This document shows, piece by piece, positions 1-6,647 of a stretch of DNA of 8,749 bases. How positions within the stretch are numbered: the stretch's first letter is position 1; every line of letters begins with the position of its first letter. Below the pieces are notes generated by a model. It had not been told where the DNA came from. It searched no databases and saw only the letters and a program-made list of their open reading frames with translations. A program made the position numbers and the translations under genes. The DNA is taken from contig JAKAPO010000079.1 of the NCBI GenBank assembly GCA_021807065.1, forward strand, positions 1 to 8,749, read 5' to 3'. This DNA comes from a bacterium (GTDB lineage: Bacteria; Vulcanimicrobiota; Vulcanimicrobiia; Vulcanimicrobiales; Vulcanimicrobiaceae).

Positions 1-1
1 T

Positions 2-799
2 ATCGTCTCGCGACCGGCACTCGATTTCACCCAGCTCAATCTGGCGCAGATCGATTCAGCGATTGCGCAGCGCATTCGTAACGGTGAAAGCGTCTACGAG
101 ATCGATGAGGGGCTTCTGCGCGAGCTACGACCGGACCTGATTCTCACGCAAGACCTCTGCCAAGTCTGTGCGCCATCGGGCAGCGAGCTGACGCAAGCGC
201 TCGCTGCGCTCGAACTAAAGCAGCAGATCGTGTGGATGAGCCCGCACACGATCGGCGAGATCGAACAAAACGTTCGCGACCTTGCGGCTGCGACTGGCCG
301 GGAACGCGAAGCGGAAGACTGGATTGCGTCCGCGCGAGCGCGCCTTGTGGCGATCGCCGCGCGCGTGCCGAAAGCCGCCGCGCATCCGCGAGTATTTTGC
401 ATCGAATGGCCCGATCCGGTTTTCTGTTGCGGCCATTGGGTACCGGAGATGATCGAGATCGCCGGCGGCTTCGATGCACTCGCGCGTAAAGGCGCGGATT
501 CGGTGCGCGTGGCGTGGGATGACGTCCTACGATGGGATCCCGAGGTGATCGTCTTCATGCCCTGCGGTTTTCACGCCGACAAGGCGATCGAGCAGCTCCC
601 GCTCTTGGAATCACGGCCGAACTGGAAGACGTTGCCGGCAGTTGTCAAGAACCGCGTCTACGTGGTCGATGCAGATTCGTATTTCGCTCGCCCGGGCCCT
701 CGCATCATCGACGGAGCCGAATTGCTCGCGCACCTAATTCATCCGGAGCTGTTCGACTGGCATGGCCCTGCAAACGCCTTTGTCATCCCGAGCACGTGA
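2..799 (+). CDS. Cobalamin-binding / ABC transporter substrate-binding protein (5'-truncated)
   Basis: The reading frame is open from the window edge to TGA at 797-799, giving about 265 residues with the N-terminus missing. Seen: an early segment containing TQDLCQVCA (about 151-177), then EWPDPVFCCGHWVPEM, AGGFDAL, and MPCGF near 560. These are hallmarks of the COG0614 periplasmic-binding family usually annotated as cobalamin-binding protein (BtuF-like). Family knowledge: such proteins bind corrinoids or metal chelates through two lobes joined by a helix and hand them to a BtuCD-type ABC permease. Whether this one is exported cannot be judged because a signal peptide would lie outside the window. 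An internal ATG at 230 is not the start, since conserved family sequence continues upstream of it. The gene converges on acs. No transporter partner is visible here, so corrinoid as the ligand is inferred from the family. Confidence 0.85.
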   Translation: MVSRPALDFTQLNLAQIDSAIAQRIRNGESVYEIDEGLLRELRPDLILTQDLCQVCAPSGSELTQALAALELKQQIVWMSPHTIGEIEQNVRDLAAATGREREAEDWIASARARLVAIAARVPKAAAHPRVFCIEWPDPVFCCGHWVPEMIEIAGGFDALARKGADSVRVAWDDVLRWDPEVIVFMPCGFHADKAIEQLPLLESRPNWKTLPAVVKNRVYVVDADSYFARPGPRIIDGAELLAHLIHPELFDWHGPANAFVIPST

Positions 800-947
800 G
801 GCGCGAAAACACCGAACGACGTCGGAAGCAGCACAGTTCTCGCCCGGTGTCGGCTGATTGCGGGTACCTCGTATGATAGGATCGATTCTGGGAACCGGCA
901 TCACGTCGCTCAGCGCACGTGCGCTTTGCTCGGTCGGGATGACAAAG
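778..947. repeat. 170-bp segment bounded by perfect 14-bp inverted repeats
   Basis: CTTTGTCATCCCGA at 778-791 is the exact reverse complement of TCGGGATGACAAAG at 934-947. The left copy overlaps the last codons and lies just before the TGA of the cobalamin-binding gene. The right copy ends directly at the acs stop codon (948-950 on the minus strand). The GTCATCCCGAG core resembles dispersed repeats I know from many bacterial genomes (GTCATCCTGAGC-type elements). This could be a small MITE/REP-like element placed between two convergent genes, or a pair of repeat units. No transposase is present. The boundaries are those of the repeat pair and not proven element ends. Confidence 0.5.
912..925. 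repeat. Perfect 14-bp palindrome AGCGCACGTGCGCT
   Basis: AGCGCAC is followed directly by its reverse complement GTGCGCT, with no spacer. It lies 22 bp beyond the acs stop codon in the convergent gap, and the plus strand continues with TTTG. It could be part of a transcription end signal for either convergent gene or a dimeric protein binding site. It lacks the loop and T-tract of a classical intrinsic terminator, so I do not call it one. Confidence 0.4.
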
Positions 948-2915
948 TTACTCTTCTTGGGCGATCTCCGTTTTGGCGCGCTCTTCTAAGTCTTTTACGA
1001 TTGCCGAGTCTGCGAGCGTCGTGACGTCGCCGAGGGCACGCCCTTCGGCCACGTCGCGCAAGAGGCGGCGCATGATTTTTCCGCTGCGCGTCTTCGGTAG
1101 CTCGGGTGTGAACGTGATGTATTTCGGGCGCGTGAACTTACCGAGCTTGTCGGCGACGAACTCGCGCAGTTCGTTTGCGAGTGCCTCGCTGCCGTTCTGG
1201 CCGCCGCGCAGCGTGACGAAAGCGTAGATCGCCTGACCCGTGATGTCGTCGAGCTTGCCGCAGACGGCGGCTTCGGCGACCTTTGGATTACCGACGAGCG
1301 CGCTTTCGACCTCGGTCGTCGAGATACGATGGCCGCTGACGTTCATCACGTCGTCGACGCGGCCCATCAACCAGTAGTTGCCGTCGTGATCGCGGCGGCA
1401 ACCGTCGCCGGCGAAGTATTTGTGCGGAAAACGCTTCCAATACGTCTCCACGTAGCGTTCGTCGTCGCCCCAGATACCGCGAAGCATTCCGGGCCACGGT
1501 TTCGTGAGCACGAGATAGCCGCCGCCGCCCGGCGGAACGGATTCGCCCTTGTCGTTGACGACGTCGGCATAGGTACCCGGAATCGGATACGTCGCGCTTC
1601 CGGGCATGAGCGTCGTGATTCCGGGAAGCGGCGAGATCATGATGCCGCCGGTCTCCGTCTGCCACCATGTGTCGACGACCGGCGTGCGCCCGCCGCCGAT
1701 GTGCTCGCGGTACCATATCCACGCCTCGGGATTGATCGGTTCGCCGACCGTTCCGAGGAGTCGAAGCGACGAAAGATCATGGGCTTGCGGGTACTGCGCA
1801 CCCCATTTCATGAACGTGCGAATCGCGGTAGGCGCGGTATACAGGATCGTGACCTTGTAGCGCTCGATAATTTCCCAGAGCCGATCCTTGTCGGGGTAAT
1901 CGGGCGTGCCTTCGTAAATGACCGACGTCGCGCAGTTCGCCAACGGTCCGTAGACGATATACGAATGCCCGGTAACCCAACCGATGTCGGCCGAGCACCA
2001 GTAGACGTCTGTATCGTCCTTCAAGTCGAAGACGAGTTTGTGCGTCATTGCCGCGTAGACGAGGTAGCCGCCGGTCGTGTGTTTGATGCCCTTCGGCTTT
2101 GCGGTCGTGCCGCTCGTGTAGAGGAGATAGAGCAAGTCTTCCGCGTTCATCGACTCCGGTTCGCACGTGGCCGACTGGCCGCGAACGACGTCCTCCCACC
2201 ACAGATCTCTTCCCGGCTTCATCTCTATCGGGTCGCCGACGCGCTTGGCGACGATGCAATGCTTCACGCTCGGCGTCTGGGCGAGCGCGACGTCGACGTT
2301 ATGTTTGAGCGGGACCGTTCCACCGCGGCGGCGGGCGAAATCGGCGGTGATCACCGCTACGCAGCGCGCGTCGTTGACGCGATCGACGATCGAATCAGGT
2401 GAGAAACCGCCGAATATGACGGAGTGCACGACGCCGATGCGCGTGCAGGCGAGCATCGCGACCGGTAACTGCGGAATCATGCCCATATAGATGGCGACGC
2501 GGTCGCCGCGCTTGAGCCCGAGCTTTCGCAGACCGTTGGCGAATACGCAAACCTCGCCGAGCAATTCCTTGTAGGTAATACTTTGACGGTCGCCTTGTTC
2601 GCCTTCGTAATAGTAGGCGATCCGATTTCCTCTGTCGGCACGCACGTGGCGGTCGAGACAGTTTACCGAAACGTTGAGTTCGCCGTCGTAGAACCAGCGC
2701 GCAAACGGCTCTTTCCAGTCGAGGACCTTGGTAAAGGGCTTGCTCCACTCGAGCGTGCGCGCCCACTTCTCCCAAAATGCCTCGACATCGCGGTCGGCTT
2801 CTTCGTAGATGCCCGCTTGGGCGTTCGCTTGGGCGGCAAAATCAGCCGAGGGCTGGAAGCGGCGCCCCTCCTCGAGGAGGGTTTCGATCGCCTGGGTCGA
2901 GTCTGCAATCTCCAT
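948..2915 (-). CDS. acs: Acetyl-CoA synthetase (AMP-forming acetate-CoA ligase)
   Basis: Converts acetate, ATP and CoA to acetyl-CoA, AMP and PPi through an acetyl-adenylate in the cytoplasm. The product has 655 residues, normal for Acs. Seen in order: N-terminal cap with FWEKWARTLEW (47-57) and WFYDGELNVSVNCLDRH; A3 phosphate-binding motif YTSGTTAKPKG (266-276); DVYWCSADIGWVTGHSY (303-319); A5 motif WWQTETGG (417-424), whose Trp is typical of acetate-sized pockets; GDG (503-505); hinge GRVDDVMNVSGHR (518-530); and the C-terminal PKTRSGKIMRR with catalytic Lys613, the residue acetylated in known Acs enzymes. The start is ATG 2915-2913. The frame stays open upstream to 3047, but those 44 residues are not Acs-like and cross the CIRCE and hrcA start. 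No clear Shine-Dalgarno precedes the ATG. A TTG three codons upstream is a possible alternative. Transcribed divergently from hrcA. Confidence 0.97.
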   Translation of the reverse strand: MEIADSTQAIETLLEEGRRFQPSADFAAQANAQAGIYEEADRDVEAFWEKWARTLEWSKPFTKVLDWKEPFARWFYDGELNVSVNCLDRHVRADRGNRIAYYYEGEQGDRQSITYKELLGEVCVFANGLRKLGLKRGDRVAIYMGMIPQLPVAMLACTRIGVVHSVIFGGFSPDSIVDRVNDARCVAVITADFARRRGGTVPLKHNVDVALAQTPSVKHCIVAKRVGDPIEMKPGRDLWWEDVVRGQSATCEPESMNAEDLLYLLYTSGTTAKPKGIKHTTGGYLVYAAMTHKLVFDLKDDTDVYWCSADIGWVTGHSYIVYGPLANCATSVIYEGTPDYPDKDRLWEIIERYKVTILYTAPTAIRTFMKWGAQYPQAHDLSSLRLLGTVGEPINPEAWIWYREHIGGGRTPVVDTWWQTETGGIMISPLPGITTLMPGSATYPIPGTYADVVNDKGESVPPGGGGYLVLTKPWPGMLRGIWGDDERYVETYWKRFPHKYFAGDGCRRDHDGNYWLMGRVDDVMNVSGHRISTTEVESALVGNPKVAEAAVCGKLDDITGQAIYAFVTLRGGQNGSEALANELREFVADKLGKFTRPKYITFTPELPKTRSGKIMRRLLRDVAEGRALGDVTTLADSAIVKDLEERAKTEIAQEE

Positions 2916-2939
2916 CTGCCGCAAGTTAGGAGGTACCCT

Positions 2940-2966
2940 TTGGCACTCCTGGCTACGGAGTGCTAA
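2940..2966. promoter_or_regulatory. CIRCE operator (HrcA binding site)
   Basis: TTGGCACTC (2940-2948), a 9-bp spacer (2949-2957) and GAGTGCTAA (2958-2966) match the CIRCE consensus TTAGCACTC-N9-GAGTGCTAA at 17 of 18 arm positions, with the spacer at its canonical length. The only deviation is G for A at the third position of the left arm. It lies 11 bp before the hrcA ATG, the classical place for HrcA autorepression. Because the element is symmetric and sits 24 bp upstream of the divergent acs start, HrcA could also affect acs; that is inferred. Confidence 0.95.
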
Positions 2967-2969
2967 TAT
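2940..2969 (+). promoter_or_regulatory. Putative sigma-70 promoter of hrcA embedded in CIRCE
   Basis: TTGGCA (2940-2945, 5 of 6 to the -35 consensus) and TAATAT (2964-2969, 4 of 6 to TATAAT) are separated by 18 bp. The left CIRCE arm supplies the -35 and the right arm the start of the -10, so HrcA binding would block RNA polymerase directly. A start about 7 bases after the -10 falls at 2976-2978, at the A of the hrcA ATG, predicting a leaderless or nearly leaderless mRNA. The motif match is moderate, so this is an inference. Confidence 0.45.
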
Positions 2970-2977
2970 AGGGAGCA

Positions 2978-4021
2978 ATGAAGAACCCGCCCCTCGACGA
3001 GCGCAAGGCGTATATCCTCGCGACGGTCGTCTATGAGTACGTTGCAAGCGCGGAGCCGGTCGCCTCGCAGACGCTGACGCATAAGTACCACCTCGGCGTG
3101 AGCCCGGCTACCGTTCGCAACGAGATGGCGGAGCTGGAGGCCGGCGGGTATCTCGTTCAACCGCATACGTCCGCCGGTCGCATCCCCTCCGACGCCGGCT
3201 ACCGCACGTTCGTCGACGAGCTGATGCATCCGGAAGGGTTGACCGCCGCCGAACGGCGACAGATACGCGACGAACTGCGCGACGCGAGGAGCGAGCTTGA
3301 CGACCTCATAGATCAAACGACGCGGCTTCTGGGGCGCCTTTCCAACAGTCTTGCGTTCGTGACGAAACCGCAGGCGGAGATGCAGGTTTTCAAACACATT
3401 CAGCTCATCTCCATCGGTCCGCGAACGGGCGTAGCAATCGTCGTGACCTCGTTCGGCGTTTCGGCGCAGAACTTGTTCGAGCTGACGAGCGACGTCAGTG
3501 CCGAGGATCTCACCAAACTGTCCAGCGCGATGAACCAAAAGTTTACCGGTCACATGTTGAGCGACGTGAAAGAGAGCGAGATCGCAAACCTCATTTCCGA
3601 ACTGAAACTCAGCGAAGAGCTTCGCGGAGCAGTCACGGCAGCGATGCAGAGCGCGCGTTCTAGCGAAGCTCCGGCGATCGCCGCTGCGGGAGCGCAGAAC
3701 TTGCTCGACCAACCCGAATTCCGCGACGCGCGCAAGCTCCGCTCGATCCTGCGCATCGTCGAAGAGCAGCGCACGCTCTACGATATCGTCGCGGACGCGA
3801 TGGATAACGACGTAGCCAGCGTGAAAATTGGCCGGGAGCTGGGAAGCGAAGAACTGGCCGATCTCTCGGTCGTCACGGTTCCGTACCGTTTCGGGCCGAG
3901 AGCCATCGGCATGCTTTCGATACTCGGTCCGCGGCGCATGCCGTACGCGCGGCTGATGGCCCTTGCTGCCGGAACCGCCAAGTCGCTCTCGCAGCGGATC
4001 GCCGAAGCGGAAATCAAGTAG
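2978..4021 (+). CDS. hrcA: Heat-inducible transcription repressor HrcA
   Basis: DNA-binding repressor of class I heat-shock genes; it binds CIRCE as a dimer and is kept active by GroEL in studied bacteria. The product has 347 residues, the usual family length. Seen: N-terminal winged helix (about 8-80) with EPVASQTL, VSPATVRNEMAELEAGGY and the HrcA signature QPHTSAGRIPSDAGYR (61-76); central GAF-like region starting MQVFKHIQLISIGPRTG; C-terminal block with IGRELGS, LADLSVVTVPYRFGP and AIGMLSILGPRRMPYARLM. The CIRCE immediately upstream supports autoregulation. ATG 2978 is the only sensible start. A GGGAG at 2971-2975 lies just 2 bases from it, too close for a normal Shine-Dalgarno, which fits leaderless or coupled initiation. 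It heads the plus-strand run, with dnaJ following after 20 bp. The usual grpE and dnaK are missing. Confidence 0.97.
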   Translation: MKNPPLDERKAYILATVVYEYVASAEPVASQTLTHKYHLGVSPATVRNEMAELEAGGYLVQPHTSAGRIPSDAGYRTFVDELMHPEGLTAAERRQIRDELRDARSELDDLIDQTTRLLGRLSNSLAFVTKPQAEMQVFKHIQLISIGPRTGVAIVVTSFGVSAQNLFELTSDVSAEDLTKLSSAMNQKFTGHMLSDVKESEIANLISELKLSEELRGAVTAAMQSARSSEAPAIAAAGAQNLLDQPEFRDARKLRSILRIVEEQRTLYDIVADAMDNDVASVKIGRELGSEELADLSVVTVPYRFGPRAIGMLSILGPRRMPYARLMALAAGTAKSLSQRIAEAEIK

Positions 4022-4041
4022 GTAGGCGAATCGGCCCTTCG

Positions 4042-5163
4042 ATGCCCACCAAGGATTATTACGAAACCCTCGGGGTTGCGCGCAACGCCACGGGCGACGA
4101 CATCAAGAAAGCGTATCGCAGGCTGGCGCGCAAGCATCACCCCGACGTTGCCGAGGATAAGGCCAACGCGGAGCGCCACTTCAAGGAGATCAACGAAGCG
4201 TACGAGGTTCTCTCCGATCCACGTAAACGCGCCCACTACGACCGCTTCGGAACGGCTGAAGACGGCGGCGTCGGCGATTTTGGATTCGGCGGTTTCGGAG
4301 CAACCGGCTTCGGCGACATCTTCGACATGTTTTTCGGAGACGTTCGCAGCGCGGCGCAATCGCGTCAGACCGGGCCGCAACGCGGCGCCGATCTGCGCTA
4401 CGATCTCGAGATAACGCTCGAAGAAGCGTTCAGCGGCGTCACTAAGCAGATTACGTTCGGTCACCTCGGCCAATGCGAAAAATGCAAAGGCACGGGTGCG
4501 CAGCCGGGGAGCCTCGTCGTACCGTGCGGCCGCTGCGGTGGCAGCGGGGCCGTGCGCACCGCGCGTCAAACGCCGCTCGGCCAGTTCGTTACGCAAACGA
4601 CGTGCGCAGTCTGCCAGGGCGAAGGGCAGATCGTCTCACAGCCGTGCGACGCGTGCGGTGGGGAAGGACGCCGCCACCTGGAGCGCACGCTGAGCGTGAC
4701 CGTTCCGGCGGGCGTCGACAACGGTTCGCGCATTCGCATCGCAGGCAACGGTGAGGCCGGCACGCACGGCGGCCCGGTCGGAGATCTCTACGTGTACCTG
4801 ACGGTGAAACCGCATGCGCGCTTCACACGAGACGGCATGGACACGGCGGTCGAGACGCCGGTCAGCTTTCCGCAGGCCGCGCTCGGCGCAACCGTAACGG
4901 TTCCTTCGCTCGAAGGCGATCTTTCATTGTATATACCGCCGGGAACGCAATCGGGAACGACCTTGCACCTGCGGGGCCACGGTATGCCGTCGGTGCGCGG
5001 CTCGAAGCGGGGCGATCACCGCGTCACGGTGCGACTCGTCGTTCCACAGAAGTTGAGCAGACGCCAACGTGAAATCTTGGAGGAGTACGCGCGCGAAGGC
5101 GGCGATGCGGTCGACGAACGCTCCTTTCTCGAGCGCGTGAAAGACGCGTTTCGACCGGAATGA
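4042..5163 (+). CDS. dnaJ: Chaperone protein DnaJ (type I, Hsp40)
   Basis: Co-chaperone that delivers unfolded clients to DnaK and stimulates its ATPase, in the cytoplasm. The product has 373 residues, standard for type I DnaJ. Seen: J domain 4-70 with the HPD triad at 33-35 and KEINEAYEVLSDPRKRAHYDRFG; Gly/Phe-rich linker about 75-100; four complete CxxCxGxG zinc repeats at 145-152 (CEKCKGTG), 162-169 (CGRCGGSG), 188-195 (CAVCQGEG) and 202-209 (CDACGGEG); and C-terminal substrate-binding domains ending near 336 with VTVRLVVPQKLSRRQ. All catalytic and zinc residues are present, so it should be functional. The ATG is 20 bp after hrcA with only a weak ribosome site. The TGA overlaps the rsmE ATG by 4 bases. 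The partner genes dnaK and grpE must lie elsewhere in the genome. Confidence 0.98.
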   Translation: MPTKDYYETLGVARNATGDDIKKAYRRLARKHHPDVAEDKANAERHFKEINEAYEVLSDPRKRAHYDRFGTAEDGGVGDFGFGGFGATGFGDIFDMFFGDVRSAAQSRQTGPQRGADLRYDLEITLEEAFSGVTKQITFGHLGQCEKCKGTGAQPGSLVVPCGRCGGSGAVRTARQTPLGQFVTQTTCAVCQGEGQIVSQPCDACGGEGRRHLERTLSVTVPAGVDNGSRIRIAGNGEAGTHGGPVGDLYVYLTVKPHARFTRDGMDTAVETPVSFPQAALGATVTVPSLEGDLSLYIPPGTQSGTTLHLRGHGMPSVRGSKRGDHRVTVRLVVPQKLSRRQREILEEYAREGGDAVDERSFLERVKDAFRPE

Positions 5164-5885
5164 GCGCGCGGCGCTTCTTTGTCTCCGGAGTCCATCGTAT
5201 TGAGGAAACCGTACCGATCGAGGGTACGGACGTGCACCATGCGCTGCACGTTCTGCGATTGTCCGCGGGTGACCGCATCGAGATCATCGATTCGGGAGCG
5301 CGCGCGTTCGTCGCGGAGCTGACAGGTGACGCAGCGCGGCTGGGCGCACGTCTGATCGAGGAGAGGCCGCGTGCCGCGACGCGCGAGCTTCGCGTCGACG
5401 TCGCTCAGGCAACGCCGAAGGCCGCCAAGATGGACGCGATCGTCGAGAAAGCAACCGAACTCGGCGCGATGCTCCTGATTCCGTTTTCGAGCGAGAGAAC
5501 TGTCGTGCGGCGCGTCGGCGACGCGAAACTGCAACGCTGGCGCCGTATCGCGCGCAGCGCCGCGGAGCAATGCGGTCGTCGCGACGTTCCGCCGGTGGCG
5601 GCGCCGATATCGTACAAAGAACTCTTGGCGCGCTTTTGCGCGTACGACGCCGTACTCTTTGCGTGGGAAGGCGCCACCGAGCCGCTTCGCAACCAATTGC
5701 CGCATCTGCTGAACGGTGCGGACAGCGTGCTCGCCGTCATCGGTCCCGAGGGTGGTTTTTCGCACGCCGAAGTAGACGCGGCGCGCGAATGCGGAGCGCA
5801 CATCGTCTCGCTCGGCTCGCGCATCTTGCGCACGGAGACGGCGGCGCCAGCGCTGCTGGCGATTATCGATTATATAACGGGATGA
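5160..5885 (+). CDS. rsmE: 16S rRNA (uracil-1498-N3)-methyltransferase RsmE
   Basis: SAM-dependent SPOUT-class enzyme that makes m3U1498 in the decoding region of 16S rRNA in assembled 30S subunits. The product has 241 residues, normal for the family. Seen: N-terminal PUA-like RNA-binding part (RRFFVSG at 4-10; HHALHVLRLSAGD at 26-38) and the C-terminal trefoil-knot SAM domain with MDAIVEKATELGA (91-103), SSERTVV (110-116), AAEQCGRRDVPPV (134-146), IGPEGGFSHAEV (194-205) and LGSRILRTETAAPALL (218-233). The ATG overlaps the dnaJ stop (ATGA), so translational coupling is likely. In Firmicutes rsmE also follows dnaJ, usually with prmA between; here prmA is absent. The family assignment is firm from the IGPEGG and LRTETA motifs. 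Confidence 0.96.
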   Translation: MSARRFFVSGVHRIEETVPIEGTDVHHALHVLRLSAGDRIEIIDSGARAFVAELTGDAARLGARLIEERPRAATRELRVDVAQATPKAAKMDAIVEKATELGAMLLIPFSSERTVVRRVGDAKLQRWRRIARSAAEQCGRRDVPPVAAPISYKELLARFCAYDAVLFAWEGATEPLRNQLPHLLNGADSVLAVIGPEGGFSHAEVDAARECGAHIVSLGSRILRTETAAPALLAIIDYITG

Positions 5886-5919
5886 GGCTGCAATTCCGTC
5901 GTATTAAGAAACCTTAAGC

Positions 5920-6636
5920 ATGGCAAGCCTCCCGTTCTCGATAGTCATTCCAACGTACAATGAGGCCGGCGGCATCGAGCGGCTGCTACGCGCAATCGAC
6001 AGCGTATGCAAAGAGCACCACCTCGACGTCGAGATGATCGTCGTGGACGACAACTCTCCCGACGGAACCGGGGCCATCGTCGATCGGCTTGCCGCCGAAC
6101 TGCCGGTGCGCTGCATTCATCGTCCTGGGAAACTCGGTCTTTCAAGCGGTGTGATCGAGGGATGGAAGGCGGCGCGGCCGGAGTCGAAGGCTCTGGGTGC
6201 GATGGACGGGGATTTCAGCCACGATGTCGCTATCTTGCCGAGGATGGTCGCCGCGCTCGAGTCGGGTTACGGCCTCGCGATTGGAAGCCGCTACGTTGCC
6301 GGCGGAGGGATTACCAACTGGCCGATGCGGCGGATCGTCACCTCGCGCGTCGCCTGCGCGCTCGCGCGGCCGCTCACGAAGATCAAAGACATCACCAGCG
6401 GCTACTTCCTCGTGCGGCGGGAGGCGCTCGAACACGTGCGGCTCGATCCGATCGGTTTCAAGATCGGTCTCGAAGTCATCGCAAAGGCGCATTACGGAAA
6501 GGCAACCGAGATTCCGTATGTCTTCACCGATCGCGTTGCGGGTCAATCGAAGTTGAACAACCGCGAGATACTCAACTATCTGAAGCAATTGCGCAAACTC
6601 TATGCGGCACGACTCTTTCCGGCGAGGACGGCGTAA
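5920..6636 (+). CDS. GT2 glycosyltransferase, polyprenol-phosphate mannosyltransferase (DPM1)-like
   Basis: Family 2, GT-A fold glycosyltransferase of 238 residues. Seen: SIVIPTYNEAGGIERLL (7-23), nucleotide-binding VVDDNSPDGTG (41-51), the DxD-type metal site within MDGDFSHD (95-102), SRYVAGGG (123-130), DITSGYFLVRREAL (157-170) and GQSKLN (208-213). This set matches the DPM1-like group, which transfers mannose (or glucose) from a nucleotide sugar to polyprenyl phosphate at the inner membrane face. The protein ends after the catalytic domain, with no C-terminal membrane segments or GtrA domain, as in soluble or peripheral DPM1 forms. The sugar and acceptor cannot be read from sequence. It follows rsmE after 34 bp, the largest gap in the run. 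No clear Shine-Dalgarno is seen. A weak AT-rich inverted repeat, TTAAG-AAAC-CTTAA (5904-5917), lies just before the ATG. Confidence 0.85.
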   Translation: MASLPFSIVIPTYNEAGGIERLLRAIDSVCKEHHLDVEMIVVDDNSPDGTGAIVDRLAAELPVRCIHRPGKLGLSSGVIEGWKAARPESKALGAMDGDFSHDVAILPRMVAALESGYGLAIGSRYVAGGGITNWPMRRIVTSRVACALARPLTKIKDITSGYFLVRREALEHVRLDPIGFKIGLEVIAKAHYGKATEIPYVFTDRVAGQSKLNNREILNYLKQLRKLYAARLFPARTA

Positions 6637-6647
6637 GCGTGGCGCCG

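Noticed and set aside
809..850. ACACCG ... CGGTGT as a terminator stem for the cobalamin-binding protein gene
   Set aside because: The stem is six pairs with a 30-base loop and no T-tract, too weak for an intrinsic terminator.
873..992. 39-codon frame (ATG at 873) beginning MIGSILGTGITSLSARAL
   Set aside because: It has no ribosome binding site, overlaps the acs 3' end and the inverted repeat, and resembles nothing I can name with confidence.
1329..2402. 357-codon open frame on the plus strand inside acs
   Set aside because: It lies wholly antisense to a gene with complete Acs motifs. Its translation is Arg/Asp/Val-rich and low in recognisable motifs, as expected of a high-GC shadow frame.
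2916..3047. 44-codon N-terminal extension of acs
   Set aside because: It runs through the CIRCE and into hrcA, and Acs proteins do not carry such an extension.
3778..4596. 272-codon open frame on the minus strand across the hrcA/dnaJ junction
   Set aside because: It crosses two well-supported plus-strand genes, has no recognisable domain and no promoter or ribosome site.
5870..5917. AT-rich stretch (TATATAAC at 5871-5878, TATTAA at 5902-5907) as an internal promoter for the glycosyltransferase
   Set aside because: No -35 hexamer is present at 16-18 bp from either candidate -10. A promoter here is possible but not supported.
6006..6647. Upstream extension of the accD frame through the glycosyltransferase gene
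   Set aside because: This part overlaps conserved glycosyltransferase codons in another frame and is Arg-rich without homology. AccD proper begins at MPEW (6648).
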